Shown in pieces: positions 24,542 to 33,371 of a stretch of DNA of 64,000 bases. The stretch's first letter is position 1, and each line of letters begins with the position of its first letter. The DNA comes from Bacteroides sp. 51 (lineage in GTDB: Bacteria; Bacteroidota; Bacteroidia; Bacteroidales; Bacteroidaceae), in assembly GCF_010500965.1 (NCBI RefSeq), contig NZ_QVMI01000004.1, forward strand, positions 62,001 through 126,000. Reading direction: 5' to 3'. The notes under the pieces are model-generated. The model had not been told where the DNA came from and did no database searches. It saw only the letters and a list, made by a program, of their open reading frames with translations. The position numbers were made by a program, and so were the translations under genes.

Positions 24542-24949
24542 ATGAAAAAAGTGATTTATTTTAGTTTGTTCGTGTTAACTCTTGGTATATTTGCCGCCTG
24601 TTCTTCATCAGAAAGCCCAGGCGAAGCTGCAAAGAAATATGCACAGTACGTAGCCGATGGTAAATTCGACAAGTTTGTAGATGCTATTGCATTCGATGAA
24701 AGTGCAACGTCCGAGCAAATAAAACAGCAAAAGGACATGCTACTTGCCCTCCTTCAGGAGAAAGGTCAAAAAACAATAGATGAGAAAGATGGACTTAAAA
24801 GTATTGATATCGTTTCTGAAGTAATTGACGCAGATGGAAACAATGCGAAAGTAATCCTACAACAAACCTACGGAAATGGAGATACTGAAAATGCCAACTA
24901 TGATATGGTTAAGAAAAATGGTACCTGGAAAATGGTAATTAAGAAATAG
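24542..24949 (+). CDS. DUF4878-like small lipoprotein
   Basis: 135 residues. The signal reaches FAACSSSESPGEAAKKY (Cys20). A mature part of about 115 residues follows, with the YAQYVADGKFDKFVDAI...VILQQTYGNGDTENANYDMVKKNGTWKMVIKK pattern of the DUF4878 / NTF2-like fold. It is probably a periplasmic or surface-anchored binding protein. No function is assigned. It ends in a palindromic terminator. Confidence 0.75.
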   Translation: MKKVIYFSLFVLTLGIFAACSSSESPGEAAKKYAQYVADGKFDKFVDAIAFDESATSEQIKQQKDMLLALLQEKGQKTIDEKDGLKSIDIVSEVIDADGNNAKVILQQTYGNGDTENANYDMVKKNGTWKMVIKK

Positions 24950-24984
24950 GCAAGCAACACATTCGAATATCGTTGCTGCAAAAA

Positions 24985-25034
24985 TTTAAAGTTTTGCATG
25001 TAAAAAAGGAAATAATTGCATGCAAAACTTTAAA
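24985..25034. terminator. Bidirectional terminator-like palindrome
   Basis: TTTAAAGTTTTGCATG (24985-25000) and its exact complement (25019-25034) make a 16-bp stem with an 18-nt loop, A/T-rich at its base. It lies between the convergent DUF4878 and MORN genes and can end both transcripts. Confidence 0.65.
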
Positions 25035-25075
25035 GAAAATCAAGCCCGGTCAAAAAGCTTCCAGTGGGTAATATT

Positions 25076-26161
25076 TCATTGCAATTTGTCTTCTTTATAA
25101 GTGCCACGGCGTATTTCGACTCCGGTAGAATCTGTCTCTACAAAATTACCGTTTTTAAGTCCATTCAGGAACCCACCTTTATAGCGATTGCCGTTGGCCA
25201 TGGTAAGTGTACCCTGACCATTGGGCTGGTTGTCTTTCCATTCGCCGTCATAAATATCGCCATTGCTCCAACGATAAATACCGTTACCGTTTCGTTTATT
25301 ATCCTTCCATTGACCATCATATTCAGTGCCATTTGCCCAGGTAAATATACCTTTGCCTTCCTGCATACCTTTATGGAATTCACCAACATATTTATCGCCA
25401 TTCGCATGAATATAAATACCCGCTCCGGTGCGTTCACCATCCAGATAAGAGCCTTCATAACGATCACCTGTATGGAAGAAATAAATTCCCTTTCCCTGTT
25501 GAACATCATTTACCCAATCGCCAACATATTTATCACCGTTGACATATTCAAAGGTACCTTTCCCCTGACGCGCATCATCTTTCCACTGGCCGTCATAACG
25601 TGAATTGTCATCCCAGTACATTATGCCCTGCCCGTTCTTCTTATCATCCCGCCAGTTGCCGGAATACCGCGCACCGTTTCTCCAGGTATATGTACCCTGA
25701 CCATCACGTTTATTGGAAGCCCACTGACCATCATATACATCGCCATTATGATAATACATCACACCCTGCCCTTGTTGATAACCATTATTCCAGTTTCCAT
25801 CATAACGATTATTATTCAGGAAGTAATAAATGCCTTTTCCATGACGTTCATCCTGCGACCATTCACCTTCGTATCTCTCACCCTCAGGCATAGAGTAAAC
25901 TCCATACCCCTGGCGCTTACCCTTATCATATTCTCCTTCGTACACATCACCATTTTTGAACATGGTCTTTCCACGTCCATGAGGTTTGCGACTTTTCATT
26001 TCTCCGGTATACACCGAACCATCTTTAAATGTATAGGTTCCGATTTTTATTCCACTAGAAAAAGTGTCCTTCACTTTACCAAAGATTCCTCCGTTGCTCT
26101 GAGCAGCACATTCGGGTTGTAAAAGCAGAAGGCAAATTATAACTGTATATAGATATCTCAT
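25076..26161 (-). CDS. Exported MORN-repeat protein
   Basis: 361 residues. A signal peptide (MRYLYTVIICLLLLQPECAAQS) leads to 13 MORN-type repeats of 23 residues (YxGxWxxxxxxGxGxYxxxxGxx), from YTGEMKSRKPHGRGK near residue 51 to YKGGFLNGLKNG near the end, with YDGQWKDDARQGKGTF typical. MORN repeats make a beta-hairpin array used for protein or membrane binding. A signal peptide makes it periplasmic or outer-membrane-associated. A -7 box TACCTTTG (26174-26167) sits 5 bp before the ATG, so the leader is very short. Confidence 0.85.
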   Translation of the reverse strand: MRYLYTVIICLLLLQPECAAQSNGGIFGKVKDTFSSGIKIGTYTFKDGSVYTGEMKSRKPHGRGKTMFKNGDVYEGEYDKGKRQGYGVYSMPEGERYEGEWSQDERHGKGIYYFLNNNRYDGNWNNGYQQGQGVMYYHNGDVYDGQWASNKRDGQGTYTWRNGARYSGNWRDDKKNGQGIMYWDDNSRYDGQWKDDARQGKGTFEYVNGDKYVGDWVNDVQQGKGIYFFHTGDRYEGSYLDGERTGAGIYIHANGDKYVGEFHKGMQEGKGIFTWANGTEYDGQWKDNKRNGNGIYRWSNGDIYDGEWKDNQPNGQGTLTMANGNRYKGGFLNGLKNGNFVETDSTGVEIRRGTYKEDKLQ

Positions 26162-26211
26162 AGGGGCAAAGGTACAATTTATCGAATAAAACTATTGGGA
26201 CGAAAGGTATT

Positions 26212-27501
26212 TTATGACATCTTTTTACCTGCAATCACCTCTTTTAAACTCTCTTTACATATATAGCGCTGCGCCAACTCACGCAATTCCTCTACCGTTA
26301 CGGTTTTGACAGCATCGAGCGAACGTTCATAATAATTATCATCCAGTCCGGCGGTTTGAATAAACATCCAGGCGTCTGACAAAGAGAAAGCTGATTCATA
26401 GGCACGGCTCATCTCACCAATCATATAATTTTTGACTGTCGTCAATTCATCCTGACCAACAAGATCACTGTGCAACTTATCGATCTCTTTATATACTTCC
26501 CGGATAAGTGGTTCAACATTCTCATTGGCAGTTTCGGTAGTGACCATAATTATCCCGGTTTCCGGATATTGGATCGTATTCATGGAAATACCATACGTAT
26601 ATCCTTTATCTTCACGAATATTAGACATTAAACGGCTACCAAAATAACCACCTAAAAGAGTAATCAACACACGAAGTTTCAGGTAATCGGGATGAGAGCG
26701 CAATATAGTAAACCCACCCAGTTTTACTGCACTCTGTAAAGCATCATCACGTTCTACAAATATTCTCTTTTCAGGAATAACTGAGATTGGAAATACACGT
26801 TCCGGCACCATCGGCAGTTTTTCTCCAAAAGTATCTTTTCCAAATACAAGTTCTACCCGATGGATAATATCATCCGTAACTTTCCCTGAAAGATAAATCG
26901 AATAATTTCCGGTATGGTAGTATTCTTTATAAAAAGAACGAAGCACCTCTGGGGTAATCTTACGATAGTCTTCCTCAACAGCAAATTGTCCACATGGATT
27001 CTGCTCTCCAAACAGACCGGAAATGATAGCCCGATGTGCTATAAAATCAACTTTTGAACGATTTACCAGATACTGTTGTACGTTGCTTTCAATAACTGTG
27101 TCTAGTTCCTTTTCCGGAAAAACGGGGTCTTTTACTATAGACTCAATGATCTCAAGAGTCTCCGCAAAATATTTATTCAGTGAGTATAGAGTGAGGTAGG
27201 CATATTCTAATGAATTGGATAATTCAAGCCATGCACCATAATAATCTAACTTTTCTGCAATATCGGAAGATGAATATTTACGGCTTCCCTCTCGCAACAT
27301 ACGATGGGTAAAAAGCGCCTGCAACTTTTGAGATTGACGCCATGAGCCTGCTTTAAAGAGGATATCCATACGAACAACATCCTGCTCTCCGGCATTTATA
27401 ACATTCAGTGGCGTACCGTTAGGTAAAATCTGATGCAAAGGACGAGGAATATCAATTTTATCTAGTTGGCGAATTTTCGGTTGAATAGTTCTGTCTAGCA
27501 T
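26212..27501 (-). CDS. M16-family peptidase homologue without the HxxEH motif
   Basis: 429 residues with both M16 halves visible: an N-terminal part (VVRMDILFKAGSWRQSQKLQALFTHRMLREGSRKYSSSDIAEKLDYYGA) and a C-terminal GGYFGSRLMSNIREDKGYTYGISM, the R/Y motif. The zinc motif is replaced (LFTHR where HxxEH is expected), so the protein should not cleave peptides itself. It probably serves as the non-catalytic partner of an active M16 subunit encoded elsewhere, or acts as a binding protein. No signal peptide is seen. It shares one base with KdsB's stop (TAATG). Confidence 0.85.
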   Translation of the reverse strand: MLDRTIQPKIRQLDKIDIPRPLHQILPNGTPLNVINAGEQDVVRMDILFKAGSWRQSQKLQALFTHRMLREGSRKYSSSDIAEKLDYYGAWLELSNSLEYAYLTLYSLNKYFAETLEIIESIVKDPVFPEKELDTVIESNVQQYLVNRSKVDFIAHRAIISGLFGEQNPCGQFAVEEDYRKITPEVLRSFYKEYYHTGNYSIYLSGKVTDDIIHRVELVFGKDTFGEKLPMVPERVFPISVIPEKRIFVERDDALQSAVKLGGFTILRSHPDYLKLRVLITLLGGYFGSRLMSNIREDKGYTYGISMNTIQYPETGIIMVTTETANENVEPLIREVYKEIDKLHSDLVGQDELTTVKNYMIGEMSRAYESAFSLSDAWMFIQTAGLDDNYYERSLDAVKTVTVEELRELAQRYICKESLKEVIAGKKMS

Positions 27502-28661
27502 TATAACGTTTGTTTATTTAAGAATTCTTCGGCCCTTTCCAGATCTTCGGGAGTATCAATCCCAATGGTTTCCACTTCTGTTATACCGACTTTTATGGTA
27601 TATCCATTCTCCAGCCAGCGTAGTTGTTCTAATGATTCCGACAGCTCTAAAGAAGATTGTGGAAGGGAAGTGATTTCTTTAAGAACATTTGCACGATAAG
27701 CGTAAAGCCCGATATGTTTATAGTATATGTGATTCTTCAACCAATCTTTTTTATCTGCATTCCGTTGATATGGAATAATAGACCGGCTAAAATAAAGTGC
27801 ATTCATATTCTTATTGATTACGACCTTAGGAGAATTTGCATTCTCCAATGCATCAAAAGAGTCATCCACAGTAAATGGTTTAACAAGTGTAGCAATATGC
27901 GTACCTTCATCCTCAAAGCAAGCCTTAATCGTATGAAGTTGGGAAGGTTGAATAAAGGGTTCATCGCCCTGTATATTTACAATAACATCATATCCCCCTC
28001 CGACTTTAGTATAAGCCTCGTAACAACGGTCTGTACCACTATTATGATTGACAGAGGTCATTACTACTTTCCCGCCAAATGCCTTAACCACTTCTTCAAT
28101 ACGTGTATCGTCAGTAGCTACATATGCATCATCGAAAATACCGGCAACCTGCTCATACACTCTTTGAATAACAGGTTTTCCACCCAATATAGCCAATGGT
28201 TTAGCCGGAAAACGGGTAGATGCATAACGAGCCGGAATAATGGCTAGAAAACGACGGCGGCAAGGTGCCGCTTCCGGGTTACGGCGTTCCGCCGCGTTTA
28301 ATTGTGAAATTCCTTTCATGATATAATTGTGTTCAATATCTTTAGCTTTTAATATTACATGATCGCACATTAAGAGATCAATATCCAGAACAACTTTCTC
28401 AACTGCCTTGTGTTCCGGTAACCGGCCTGCCATTTGCTCTATTGTTTTGAGTTGTGCTTTTACTTGTTCAGGTCCCTCATTCGTTTGAAACCGGGCAACC
28501 TGGTTAGTGAAAAGAGCCGGATTGGAAAGAAGAAACGGCTCCGTTTCCTCCTCATCCGCAAAACGAATAGAGGGAAACAAAGCCGTTAATTGATTTCGCG
28601 CCAAGAGAAGATTCTCTTCCCTGTTATAATTACTTCCTATGCATATGGTATATGTAGGCAT
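27501..28661 (-). CDS. kdsB: HPPK-like domain fused to KdsB (CMP-KDO synthetase)
   Basis: 386 residues. Residues ~1-120 resemble HPPK (FolK): YTICIGSNYNREENLLLARNQL, EETEPF and the KVVLDIDLL aspartates are kept, but the WGPR-type residues before DxD are lost, so the activity is doubtful. Residues ~138-386 are a full KdsB: RFLAIIPARYASTRFPAKPLAILGGKP, VATDD, VVMTSVNHNSGTDRCYEA and NIQGDEPFIQP, which makes CMP-KDO for lipopolysaccharide. The linker (MKGISQLNAAERRNPEAAPCRRR) is encoded by a GC-rich palindrome (about 28247-28305) like those seen between genes nearby. A normal KdsB would start at the RRRF/LAIIPAR point. Confidence 0.85.
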   Translation of the reverse strand: MPTYTICIGSNYNREENLLLARNQLTALFPSIRFADEEETEPFLLSNPALFTNQVARFQTNEGPEQVKAQLKTIEQMAGRLPEHKAVEKVVLDIDLLMCDHVILKAKDIEHNYIMKGISQLNAAERRNPEAAPCRRRFLAIIPARYASTRFPAKPLAILGGKPVIQRVYEQVAGIFDDAYVATDDTRIEEVVKAFGGKVVMTSVNHNSGTDRCYEAYTKVGGGYDVIVNIQGDEPFIQPSQLHTIKACFEDEGTHIATLVKPFTVDDSFDALENANSPKVVINKNMNALYFSRSIIPYQRNADKKDWLKNHIYYKHIGLYAYRANVLKEITSLPQSSLELSESLEQLRWLENGYTIKVGITEVETIGIDTPEDLERAEEFLNKQTL

Positions 28662-28669
28662 AGAATGTG

Positions 28670-30997
28670 CTAATTAAACAAATCATCAAGTTCCGGTCGA
28701 TTGGTTGAAGTATTCTCTTCCTGCTTATCTCCACAAGGATTGAAGTCTTTAGGGAACTGGAATGTTTCCGTTTGCTCATATCCCAGTGTTTTATCGGCAA
28801 ACACTTTTTTCATGTACAACCCCCAGATCGGAAGCGCCATTGAAGCCCCCTGTCCATCGGCCATTGTATCGAAATGAATATCCGGTTCTTCTCCACCGAC
28901 CCAGCAACCGGACACGAGTGAAGGAGTAAAGCCCATAAACCATCCGTCGGCATTGTAGTTGGTTGTACCGGTTTTACCACCCATATCAACGGTTATGCCA
29001 TAGTTGCGTCTTACGCGTCCTCCGGTTCCTTCATTGATCACCGCACGAAGCATGGTTAACATCTTATAGGTGCCCGATGCACTGATTACTTCTTCCACTT
29101 GTGGAGTAAATGTTGCCAGCACATTGCCATCATTGTCTTCAATACGGGTTACAAACAACGGCGCTACGCGGATACCTTTATTAGCAAATGCTGTATAGGC
29201 ACTCACCATCTCTCCTACCGAGATTTCGCAAGGTCCGAGACAAAGTGAGATCACCGGATCAATCTGTTGATTCATAACCCCGAAGTTATGTATCAGTTTT
29301 ACCAGGTTGTATGGATTCAGTTTACTCATCAGGTTAGCCGTAATCCAGTTATCAGAGTTAGCCAACCCCCATCTCAATGTAACCATTTCGCCATATCTTT
29401 TCTTTGGATCACTGGTTCTCGGACTCCACGGTTCGCCATTTTCGGCTATAATGGTCTGTTCTACCTTACGGATTTCATCGCAAGGCGTATAGCCATTCTC
29501 CATAGCCAATGCATACACAAACGGTTTCACGGTCGAACCAATCTGACGGCGGCCCACCATAGCCATATCATACTGGAAATGAGTATAATTAGGTCCGCCA
29601 ACATACGCCTTTACATGTCCCGTGATGGGGTCCATCGACATAAAGCCGGTACGCAGGAAGTGCTTGTAGTATTTTATGGAGTCCATAGGAGTCATGATGG
29701 TATCTTTCATACCCTTCCAACTGTATACGGACATTTCTTCTTTCGTATTGAAGGCTTTCTTTATCGCAGCTTCCGATGCTCCGGCAGCTTTCATTGTGCG
29801 ATATCTTTCACTCTGCTTCACGGCACGCTCCAACATTTCGTCTCTTTTACTTTCTTGTAAACGCCAGGAATAAGGAGCATTTTTCTTCTTCGCCGCTTCG
29901 GCAAAGAAGCGATCTTGCAGATGTCCGCCTAAATGTTCTGTAACCGCTTCCTCTGCATAGGTTTGCATACGAGAATTGATGGTTGTGTAAATCTTCAATC
30001 CGTCTGTATAGATATTGTAGTTGGAACCGTCTCTTTTTCTGTTTTTAGCACACCATCCGTAGAGAGGATTGGTTGCCCATGCCACAGAATCTTCATAGAA
30101 TTTCTGTTGCTGCCATCCGCGGTAATCTTTCCTATCCGGTTTTTTTGCGGTGATTACCCCACGCAGATATTCGCGAAGATAAGCTGCCGGACCCTCTTTA
30201 TGGTCCACCCGGTTATATTTCAGCGTCAAAGGAAGGTTCTTCAGCGAATCATACTCCTGTTCTGTGATATATTTGGCTTTAAGCATTTGGTGAAGCACTA
30301 CATTTCTCCGCCCTTTTACTCTTTCATTATAACGTACAGGGTTATAAAGTGATGGGTTTTTACACATTCCAATAAGAGTTGCCGCCTCTTCTACCTTCAA
30401 GTCTTTCGGCTCAACACCAAAATAGGTAAATGAAGCTGTTTTAATACCCACGGAGTTATTCAGGAAATCGAACTTATTGAGATATAAAGACAGTATCTCT
30501 TCTTTGGTATAATAACGTTCCAGTTTTACAGCAATCACCCATTCAATAGGCTTCTGTAAAACACGTTCCATAAAGTTCCTCGCACGAGGCGAATATAACA
30601 GTTTAGATAACTGCTGTGTAATGGTACTCCCCCCCCCTGCTTCTGCCTGCATCAGGAATCCACGTTTCACTACTGCACGTCCCAATGCCTTAGCATCAAT
30701 ACCGGAGTGCTCTGCAAAACGGATATCCTCAGTAGCAATCAGCGCATTAATAACATAAGGAGATAGTTCATTATAGCTAACATATACGCGGTTTTCCTTT
30801 TCAGCTGACCACGTACCTAATACTTTACCGTCTTCCGAGTAGACTTCTGTCGCGAATTTGTAGGATGGATTTTCCAGTTCTTCCACAGGTGGCATGTAAC
30901 CAATCCATCCATTAGAAATGGCAATAAAAACCCCTGCGATAGCTAATACAGCAACTGCAAAGAGTATCCACAGCCCTATTACTATTTTCTTAATCAT
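28670..30997 (-). CDS. Penicillin-binding protein 1A (transglycosylase/transpeptidase)
   Basis: The ATG at 30997 (MIKKIVIGLW) is preferred over the longer frame to 31033, giving about 775 residues. A membrane anchor (~1-25) is followed by the GT51 glycosyltransferase (IATEDIRFAEHSGID, GGGSTITQQLSKLL, KEEILSLYLNK) and the transpeptidase with SxxK in RRQIGSTVKPFVYAL, SDN and GKTGTT. It polymerises and cross-links peptidoglycan at the inner membrane. All catalytic motifs are present. Upstream -7 box TAATTTTG at 31029-31022. Confidence 0.93.
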   Translation of the reverse strand: MIKKIVIGLWILFAVAVLAIAGVFIAISNGWIGYMPPVEELENPSYKFATEVYSEDGKVLGTWSAEKENRVYVSYNELSPYVINALIATEDIRFAEHSGIDAKALGRAVVKRGFLMQAEAGGGSTITQQLSKLLYSPRARNFMERVLQKPIEWVIAVKLERYYTKEEILSLYLNKFDFLNNSVGIKTASFTYFGVEPKDLKVEEAATLIGMCKNPSLYNPVRYNERVKGRRNVVLHQMLKAKYITEQEYDSLKNLPLTLKYNRVDHKEGPAAYLREYLRGVITAKKPDRKDYRGWQQQKFYEDSVAWATNPLYGWCAKNRKRDGSNYNIYTDGLKIYTTINSRMQTYAEEAVTEHLGGHLQDRFFAEAAKKKNAPYSWRLQESKRDEMLERAVKQSERYRTMKAAGASEAAIKKAFNTKEEMSVYSWKGMKDTIMTPMDSIKYYKHFLRTGFMSMDPITGHVKAYVGGPNYTHFQYDMAMVGRRQIGSTVKPFVYALAMENGYTPCDEIRKVEQTIIAENGEPWSPRTSDPKKRYGEMVTLRWGLANSDNWITANLMSKLNPYNLVKLIHNFGVMNQQIDPVISLCLGPCEISVGEMVSAYTAFANKGIRVAPLFVTRIEDNDGNVLATFTPQVEEVISASGTYKMLTMLRAVINEGTGGRVRRNYGITVDMGGKTGTTNYNADGWFMGFTPSLVSGCWVGGEEPDIHFDTMADGQGASMALPIWGLYMKKVFADKTLGYEQTETFQFPKDFNPCGDKQEENTSTNRPELDDLFN

Positions 30998-31054
30998 GTT
31001 TTTGAAGTAAGTCTTAAATTGCAAAATTAGCACAAAAGTTTGTTTTATACCTTA

Positions 31055-32206
31055 TTATCGCACTTTTTTCTTCTGGTAGTATGGATAAGAGATTACGATA
31101 AAGAATATAATGGCTAATGCAGAAGCATATAAAGCGGTGCGGAAAGCAGCACCCGAAGACTCGTTCACGGTTAGATAGCAAGATGTGGCCACTCCTAAAG
31201 ACACTCCTATTTTCCAGGACAACAGATGTGTTGTATTGGCTGTGCTCCGTTGGCAATGGCTGGAAAGATTGATAAAGAAGAATAAAAATGCAGGAGTAAT
31301 GATACTTAAGCCAATACCTAACAGTATGGCCGACAGAAGCTGCCCTGCAATAGAATCGAAAAGAATAAGTGAACAAATCGCACACAGCATCGTAGTCATG
31401 CCCAGTAGCGCTTGTATCAGAAGGCTTTGTTTTTTCAGCGCCTGTACTAAGAATACGGACAGCAGGAAAGCACCTCCGGCAATAGCAAAATAAGGAACCG
31501 TCCATTCGTCCAGCAAGAATGTATCTCCCATTTTGAAGTGAATAAGAGGAAATAAAACGCCCGGCACAAAAGCAATAAGAATCATGTTCAGGACAAAAAG
31601 AAAAGTGTGCGGAAGGAAAAAACGATCCAAAGAACATACCGGCATTCCTATTGGAGCACGAAAAGGTATGTGCAGAGCGGCTATAAACAGTAGGCCGACA
31701 CACCCTACAAGAACAGAAGCAGTGATCAGGGTTTCAAAGTTATAGTTCAGATATACGGTACTTCCCAACCCTACCCCAAGAATCATTCCCAGCCGGGTAA
31801 ACCATCCTAATATAACGTTCCCTTTGCTGCGGTTGTCGGAGATATTCACATCAATACCTAATGTGATAATAGAAGAATTGGCTATTCCAAATGCAAATCC
31901 CTGAACCAAACAAAGCAATAATAATTCTAATGGCCTGTGAACAAGAGTATAGCCAATCGTAGCAATGAATACAATAGCAAAGGTAAAGATACAAAGCGAT
32001 TTTCGCTTGTACGCATCCATCAGATAGCTATAAAAAGGCCCGACAAGGATCATTCCCAGCACCGTAACCAGAAACATGATACCGGTAGTTGCAATAGATA
32101 AATTCAACTCTTCGGCCATGATTACAGGAAGTATGGGGATAAGCATATACTGAGAGATAAACATCAGCAGATTACCCAAACATATTTTCCTGAAATTAAC
32201 CTTCAT
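31055..32206 (-). CDS. MFS transporter
   Basis: The ATG at 32206 (MKVNFRKICLGNLLMFISQYMLIPILPVIMAEELNL) is preferred; the longer frame reads through the heptamer repeat upstream. About 383 residues with roughly 12 hydrophobic helices, including the loop-2 region PFYSYLMDAYKRKSLCIFTFAIVF and NSSIITLGIDVNISDNRSKGN. It exports or imports a small molecule; a drug or sugar efflux role is common, but the substrate is unknown. It lies between the PanB gene and the PBP1A gene. Confidence 0.85.
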   Translation of the reverse strand: MKVNFRKICLGNLLMFISQYMLIPILPVIMAEELNLSIATTGIMFLVTVLGMILVGPFYSYLMDAYKRKSLCIFTFAIVFIATIGYTLVHRPLELLLLCLVQGFAFGIANSSIITLGIDVNISDNRSKGNVILGWFTRLGMILGVGLGSTVYLNYNFETLITASVLVGCVGLLFIAALHIPFRAPIGMPVCSLDRFFLPHTFLFVLNMILIAFVPGVLFPLIHFKMGDTFLLDEWTVPYFAIAGGAFLLSVFLVQALKKQSLLIQALLGMTTMLCAICSLILFDSIAGQLLSAILLGIGLSIITPAFLFFFINLSSHCQRSTANTTHLLSWKIGVSLGVATSCYLTVNESSGAAFRTALYASALAIIFFIVISYPYYQKKKVR

Positions 32207-32215
32207 AATTAAAAA

Positions 32216-32314
32216 GTTGAAAGTTGAAAGTTGAAAGTTGAAAGTTGAAAGTTGAAAATCATAAACGCCCATACGGCATCGTAACTTTCAATTTTCAACT
32301 TTCAACTTTCAACT
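32216..32314. repeat. Heptamer repeat and inverted copy
   Basis: GTTGAAA is repeated six times (32216-32257), and an inverted TTTCAAC series lies at 32283-32314, with GCCCATACGGCATCG between. The array abuts the MFS start and PanB stop and would form a large hairpin. Length variation by slippage is expected and would not change a protein if the start at 32206 is right. Confidence 0.7.
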
Positions 32315-32317
32315 GAA

Positions 32318-33139
32318 TTAATATTGTTCCTTCTCGTTAGGGAAGTCGCTACTCTTTACATCGGCTATATATTGTCCGATAGCATTAGTCATGATGGTAT
32401 GCAAATCGGCATAGCGACGCAAGAAGCGTGGGCTGAATCCCTGGCTCATTCCCAGCATATCCTGAATGACCAGTACCTGGCCATCTACCTGTCCACCGGC
32501 ACCAATACCGATAATCGGAATAGTCAGTTCGCTTGCAACGCGGGCTGCCAACTTCGCCGGTATCTTTTCCAGCACAATAGCAAAACATCCGGCTTCTTCG
32601 AGCAAATGTGCATCTCTGACCAGCTTTTCTGCTTCTTCCTCATCCTTAGCGCGTACGGTATAGGTACCATACTTATTGATTGATTGAGGCATTAATCCCA
32701 GATGTCCCATGATAGGAATTCCGGCACTAAGAATACGTTTTACCGTTTCGATGATTTCTTCACCACCTTCCAGTTTCAACGCATCGGCATTACCTTCTTT
32801 CATAATACGGATAGCCGATGCCAATCCTTCTTTCGAATTGCCCTGATAAGAGCCAAAAGGCATATCGACCACCAACATTGCCCTACTTACACCACGTTCT
32901 ACAGATTGGGCGTGATAGATCATCTGGTCAAGTGTCATGGGAAGCGTAGTTACGTTTCCAGCCATTACATTCGATGCAGAGTCGCCCACTAGAATAACAT
33001 CCATTCCTGCTCCATCTACAATCTTAGCCATGGTATAGTCGTATGTAGTAAGCATAGATATTTTTTCACCTCTTTGTTTCATCTCTATTAAGCGATGAGT
33101 CGTCACCTTCCTGGTGTCATTTGAGATATAACCGGTCAT
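32318..33139 (-). CDS. panB: 3-methyl-2-oxobutanoate hydroxymethyltransferase
   Basis: The ATG at 33139 ([14 protein letters not shown]) gives 273 residues; a longer ORF start ten codons earlier is unlikely. The PanB barrel is clear: [71 protein letters not shown] and VLEKIPA. It makes ketopantoate with methylene-THF in the first committed step of pantothenate (CoA) biosynthesis. PanC or PanE are not adjacent. A -7 box TAACTTTG lies at 33223-33216. Confidence 0.95.
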   Translation of the reverse strand: MTGYISNDTRKVTTHRLIEMKQRGEKISMLTTYDYTMAKIVDGAGMDVILVGDSASNVMAGNVTTLPMTLDQMIYHAQSVERGVSRAMLVVDMPFGSYQGNSKEGLASAIRIMKEGNADALKLEGGEEIIETVKRILSAGIPIMGHLGLMPQSINKYGTYTVRAKDEEEAEKLVRDAHLLEEAGCFAIVLEKIPAKLAARVASELTIPIIGIGAGGQVDGQVLVIQDMLGMSQGFSPRFLRRYADLHTIMTNAIGQYIADVKSSDFPNEKEQY

Positions 33140-33215
33140 AAGTTTCTGTTTTAAGTTTCTGTTTATCAAATAATTAACTCTAAACCCCCGGTCAAGGAGT
33201 ATTGCAAATAAGGCG

Positions 33216-33223
33216 CAAAGTTA
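33216..33223 (-). promoter_or_regulatory. -7 box of the panB promoter
   Basis: TAACTTTG on the minus strand, with a TTG about 21 bp upstream (33247-33245), fits a Bacteroidota promoter about 75 bp before the panB ATG. Confidence 0.55.
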
Positions 33224-33278
33224 TAATATAAAACAAATACAAAGCAAGAATTTCGAGAATATAATAAGATTATTGTTG

Positions 33279-33371
33279 AAACGCAGATTCACACAGATTC
33301 ACACAGATTCACGCAGATTATAAAAATAATTAAATAAATAATCTGCGTGAATCTGTGTAAATCTGCGTTTC
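33279..33371. repeat. Inverted repeat made of CACAGATT/CGCAGATT units
   Basis: A left arm with GCAGATTCACACAGATTCAC repeats (33279-33320) faces a right arm (33339-33371) with the complementary order. The right arm supplies the last bases and the stop of the HAD gene. It lies in the gap between the HAD gene (33370) and panB and can form a long hairpin. Confidence 0.65.

Noticed and set aside
27657-28247. 196-codon plus-strand ORF opposite kdsB
   Set aside because: Shadow of a strongly conserved KdsB; composition atypical.
29267-29860. 197-codon plus-strand ORF opposite PBP1A
   Set aside because: Antisense shadow; the PBP frame holds all catalytic motifs.
31014-31703. 229-codon minus-strand ORF in another frame of the MFS gene
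   Set aside because: Ser/Arg/Cys-rich shadow; the MFS frame has clear membrane helices.
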